Assembly (NCBI GenBank): GCA_023432235.1
Contig: JAEYUX010000069.1
Location: forward strand, 1-8,587
Direction: 5' to 3'
Origin: Actinomycetes bacterium
Lineage (GTDB): Bacteria; Actinomycetota; Actinomycetes; Actinomycetales; Demequinaceae
Length of the DNA: 8,587 nucleotides
Shown one piece after another: positions 6,742 through 8,587 of this stretch (the first letter of the stretch is position 1; the number at the start of each line of letters is the position of its first letter). The position numbers and the translations under genes were made by a program. The notes below the pieces were generated by a model that searched no databases, was not told the origin of the DNA, and saw only the letters and a list, made by a program, of their open reading frames with translations.

Positions 6742-7548
6742 ATGGCCGCGCGCTCAGCTGCATTCTTCGACCTCGACAAGACGATCATTGCGACCTCGTC
6801 GTCGGCAGCATTTTCTCGCCCGCTCATGGAGCAAGGGCTTTTTACCCGGGCCGACGCTGTCCGGGCTGCCTACGCACACTTCCTTTTCAGCGTCGGCGGG
6901 GCGGACGAGCGTCAAACAAACCGCCTTCGCGACGCCCTCTCGGAACTGGTGAAGGGTTGGGAGCTTTCCAAGGTCACCGAGATCGTTGAAGAGACGATCC
7001 ACGACCTCATTGATCCGGTGGTCTATGAGGAGGCGCTCGCGCTGATCCGCCGTCACCAAGCAAACGGCCGCGACGTTGTCATCGTGTCCGCCTCTGGTGC
7101 GGAACTCGTTGCACCCATCGCGAATCTGCTGGGCGCTGAGGACTGGATCGCGTCCGAGATGGAGATCGCGGACGGCGTCTACACGGGTCGGATCACGTTC
7201 TACGCGTACGGGCCAGCGAAGGCCGATGCGATCAAGCGGCTGGCAGACGCCCGCGGCTATGACCTCGCCGCGTCCTACGCCTACTCCGATTCGGTTACCG
7301 ACGAGCCGATGCTCAATGCCGTTGGCCACGGCTTTGTCGTCAACCCAGATCGCGCGCTGCGCCGTGCGGCGGTCCGCAATGGCTGGGGCGTGTTGCGCTT
7401 CCGCAAGCCCGTCGCTCTGCGGCGTGCGACCGCGACCGGCCCCACCATCGTGACCGTCGCCGCGGTCGCGGTCGCGGCGACCATCGGGGCCGTACTCATT
7501 GGGTCAGCGCGTGCCCGCCGGCGCCGCCGTCACGACGACTTCTCCTAG
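6742..7548 (+). CDS. HAD-IB family phosphatase with C-terminal membrane anchor
   Basis: This 268-residue haloacid dehalogenase-superfamily hydrolase is of the SerB-like IB subfamily. Motif I is FFDLDKT (nucleophile D10, acid/base D12) and motif II is VIVSASG (S116/S118). The motif III lysine is in GPAKADAIK (K160). Motif IV is YSDSVTDEPML (D183, D187), where YSDS replaces the more usual GDS form. All catalytic residues are present, so a phosphomonoesterase is expected; the substrate cannot be told. After the domain, a hydrophobic stretch at about 233-255 and an Arg-rich end (RARRRRR) suggest a tail anchor with the enzyme inside the cell. The ATG at 6742 is preferred over an ATG at 6721 because of the leaderless-type promoter just before it. 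A HAD gene divergent from the tad cluster is a conserved actinobacterial arrangement (Rv3661). Confidence 0.92.
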   Translation: MAARSAAFFDLDKTIIATSSSAAFSRPLMEQGLFTRADAVRAAYAHFLFSVGGADERQTNRLRDALSELVKGWELSKVTEIVEETIHDLIDPVVYEEALALIRRHQANGRDVVIVSASGAELVAPIANLLGAEDWIASEMEIADGVYTGRITFYAYGPAKADAIKRLADARGYDLAASYAYSDSVTDEPMLNAVGHGFVVNPDRALRRAAVRNGWGVLRFRKPVALRRATATGPTIVTVAAVAVAATIGAVLIGSARARRRRRHDDFS

Positions 7549-7570
7549 CCTGCCCACGCGGCCGAAAGGC

Positions 7571-7846
7571 TTATCCGCTCTTGCGCCGGAACTGCTGAGG
7601 CGCGTGGGCCTCGCCGTTGCCATGCAAGTGCGCGGCCGCTGCCGCCGCACCGGTACGCGGGCGTGACTTGTCGGTGGCGCCCACAGCGTCGGCCATTGCC
7701 TGCTGCGCGTCGCCGCCATCCTTCACCTTGGCCAGGAAGTCCTCCGCGTCCTTGCCACGCAACATGGTGGCGAGGCGATCCCCGTGGAAAATGTGCACTT
7801 CGCCATTGGTACGGGTCCGGTAGTCGTAACCCTTGTTTCCGCTCAT
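7571..7846 (-). CDS. Conserved hypothetical small actinobacterial protein
   Basis: This 91-residue soluble protein has a conserved-looking N-terminal half. GYDYRTRTNGEVHIFHGDR and LATMLRGKDAEDFLAKV look like a small beta-hairpin followed by a helix. A less ordered Ala/His/Arg-rich tail follows, ending FRRKSG. The N-terminal pattern (YxYRTRxNGEVxIxHxGRxAxxLRGxxAxxFL) resembles an uncharacterised family I recall from many actinobacteria; I know of no function. It lacks membrane helices, a signal peptide and catalytic motifs. The ATG at 7846 begins the family-like sequence and is preceded by a weak G-rich run; upstream in-frame sequence reads as intergenic. The gene converges with the HAD gene (22 bases between stops) and is divergent from the sigma gene at 7982. 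Confidence 0.75.
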   Translation of the reverse strand: MSGNKGYDYRTRTNGEVHIFHGDRLATMLRGKDAEDFLAKVKDGGDAQQAMADAVGATDKSRPRTGAAAAAAHLHGNGEAHAPQQFRRKSG

Positions 7847-7912
7847 GCCCCCATAGGACCACGCCGCCGGGACCTGCGCAAGCGCGGTGACCGTGTCCCC
7901 ACAACCGTTGGA

Positions 7913-7939
7913 CCCAACCTTTTTCTCGCGCGAACCGTA
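7913..7939 (+). promoter_or_regulatory. Candidate ECF-type promoter of the second sigma gene
   Basis: CCCAA (7913-7917) and CCGTA (7935-7939) are 17 bases apart, exactly as upstream of the paralogous sigma gene at 1739. GTGACG follows at 7946-7951. The gap to the GTG at 7982 is 42 bases. The T-rich spacer start (CTTTTTC) partly matches the other site (GGTTTAC). This is the better match to the general ECF pattern because the upstream box reads CCCAAC. Confidence 0.5.
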
Positions 7940-7981
7940 GGTTGAGTGACGAAGCGACGAGGAAGTGTCTGAGGAGGGACC

Positions 7982-8524
7982 GTGGCGCGGTGGCAAGGGT
8001 TCTATGACGAGCTCGCCTCGACGCGCTACCCGGCACTTCTCGCGTATGGCGTTGCGCTCACGGGCCAGCGGGCCACCGCAGAGGACCTCGTTCAGGAAGC
8101 ACTCATCCGGACCTTCTCTGCCCCGCGGCGGATTCACTCCTTGCAGCACGCCGAGTACTACGTGCGCCGCGCGATCGCGACGATCTTCATTGACGACAAG
8201 AGGCGCGATGCGCTTTTCCAGCGCACGCAGACCCGCCTCACGTCGGGCTCAGCGGAACCGGGCAAGGCCGTCGAGATCGATGAGCGTGACGCAGTCACCG
8301 CCGCGCTGCTCACCCTCCCACCCCGCATGCGCGCGTGCGTGGTGTTGCGCTTCTACGACGACTACACGGTGCAACAAGTGGCGGACACGCTCGGCATTGC
8401 GAGCGGTTCCGTCAAGCGCTATTTGCACGATGCTTCCGAGTTGCTGAGGGCCACACTCGGCGCGGAAGAGGACAAACAGACCATGTGGGTACAACCCGTT
8501 TCGGGAAGAAGAGGAGGGTATTGA
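7982..8524 (+). CDS. ECF sigma factor, SigE-family (paralogue of the one at 1739)
   Basis: This 180-residue ECF sigma factor has region 2 at about 15-80 (AYGVALTGQRATAEDLVQEA, then YYVRRAIATIFIDDKRR) and region 4 at about 105-155 (LPPRMRACVVLRFYDD, then TLGIASGSVKRYLHDA). It aligns with the protein at 1739-2296 over its whole length with few gaps and must share recent ancestry. The recognition helix differs (SGSVKRYLHD against EGAVRRYLSD), so promoter preference could be close but not identical. The GTG start follows GAGGAGGG at 7971-7978. The stop is one base before the next ATG, so it forms an operon with a probable membrane partner, as the first sigma factor does. Confidence 0.93.
   Translation: MARWQGFYDELASTRYPALLAYGVALTGQRATAEDLVQEALIRTFSAPRRIHSLQHAEYYVRRAIATIFIDDKRRDALFQRTQTRLTSGSAEPGKAVEIDERDAVTAALLTLPPRMRACVVLRFYDDYTVQQVADTLGIASGSVKRYLHDASELLRATLGAEEDKQTMWVQPVSGRRGGY
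8511..8518 (+). promoter_or_regulatory. Ribosome binding site for the gene at 8526
   Basis: GAGGAGGG lies seven bases before the ATG at 8526, inside the end of the sigma gene. It is the same octamer as the one before the sigma gene itself (7971-7978) and is good evidence that the truncated frame at the window edge is a real gene. Confidence 0.7.
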
Positions 8525-8525
8525 G

Positions 8526-8587
8526 ATGCCCACGCTTCACGAATTGTTCGCGGCATCGATCGACGAGCGGGCGCTCCGCTACGCCGT
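8526..8587 (+). CDS. Start of a gene cut by the window edge; probable sigma-factor membrane partner
   Basis: Only 20 full codons are visible: MPTLHELFAASIDERALRYA. The ATG is separated from the sigma stop by one base (TGAGATG) and has a good ribosome binding site. The short amphipathic N-terminus resembles that of the membrane protein at 2296 (MNINDQMRELATAGGVAYAP), and the position is the same: directly after a SigE-family sigma gene. I infer a single-pass sensor or anti-sigma-like protein, but the membrane helix, if any, lies beyond the window. Confidence 0.6.
   Translation, partial: MPTLHELFAASIDERALRYA

Noticed and set aside
7549..7570. Possible two-way terminator between the converging HAD and hypothetical genes (GCC-GAAA-GGC at 7561-7570).
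   Set aside because: The stem is only 3 bp and no T-run follows on either strand; the gap is too short to support a call.
1..8587. CRISPR arrays, insertion sequences, transposases, tRNA, rRNA and attachment sites.
   Set aside because: No regularly spaced repeats, transposase-like proteins, terminal inverted repeats or tRNA-like folds were seen on either strand by eye.

Overview
The window looks like chromosomal DNA from a high-GC actinobacterium, most likely of the order Micrococcales, although the genus cannot be read from the sequence. The grounds are high GC at third codon positions, frequent GTG starts, a probable leaderless promoter, and gene families typical of Actinomycetota: a DUF4244 pilin-like peptide, an Rv3654c-type TadE-like protein and SigE-family ECF sigma factors.

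Layout. (1) 3-1571, plus: a membrane protein with a large secreted part, cut at its N-terminus by the window edge and closed by a strong terminator at 1593-1645. (2) 1739-3354, plus: an ECF sigma factor whose stop overlaps the start of a second single-pass membrane protein with a Cys- and aromatic-rich ectodomain, closed by a strong terminator at 3492-3540. (3) 6580-3548, minus: a compact Tad/Flp pilus operon in the order TadA ATPase, TadB, TadC, DUF4244 pilin-like peptide, TadE, TadE/TadG-like minor pilin. Most genes are joined by 4-base GTGA or ATGA overlaps. (4) 6742-7548, plus: a HAD-IB phosphatase with a C-terminal membrane anchor, divergent from the pilus operon. (5) 7846-7571, minus: a 91-residue conserved hypothetical protein. 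(6) 7982-8587, plus: a second, paralogous ECF sigma factor followed one base later by the first 20 codons of another gene, probably a third membrane partner.

How it fits together. The window shows two, and probably three, copies of a module made of an ECF sigma factor plus a single-pass membrane protein with a short basic cytoplasmic stub and a different exterior. The modules lie on both sides of the pilus operon. The natural reading is that each membrane protein senses something outside the cell and controls its own sigma factor. Both sigma genes carry the same candidate promoter, CCCAA-N17-CCGTA, with identical spacing, which suggests auto- or cross-regulation. The HAD phosphatase next to tadA matches the known actinobacterial arrangement (Rv3661 next to the Rv3660c-Rv3654c cluster), but the ssd gene that usually lies between them is missing.
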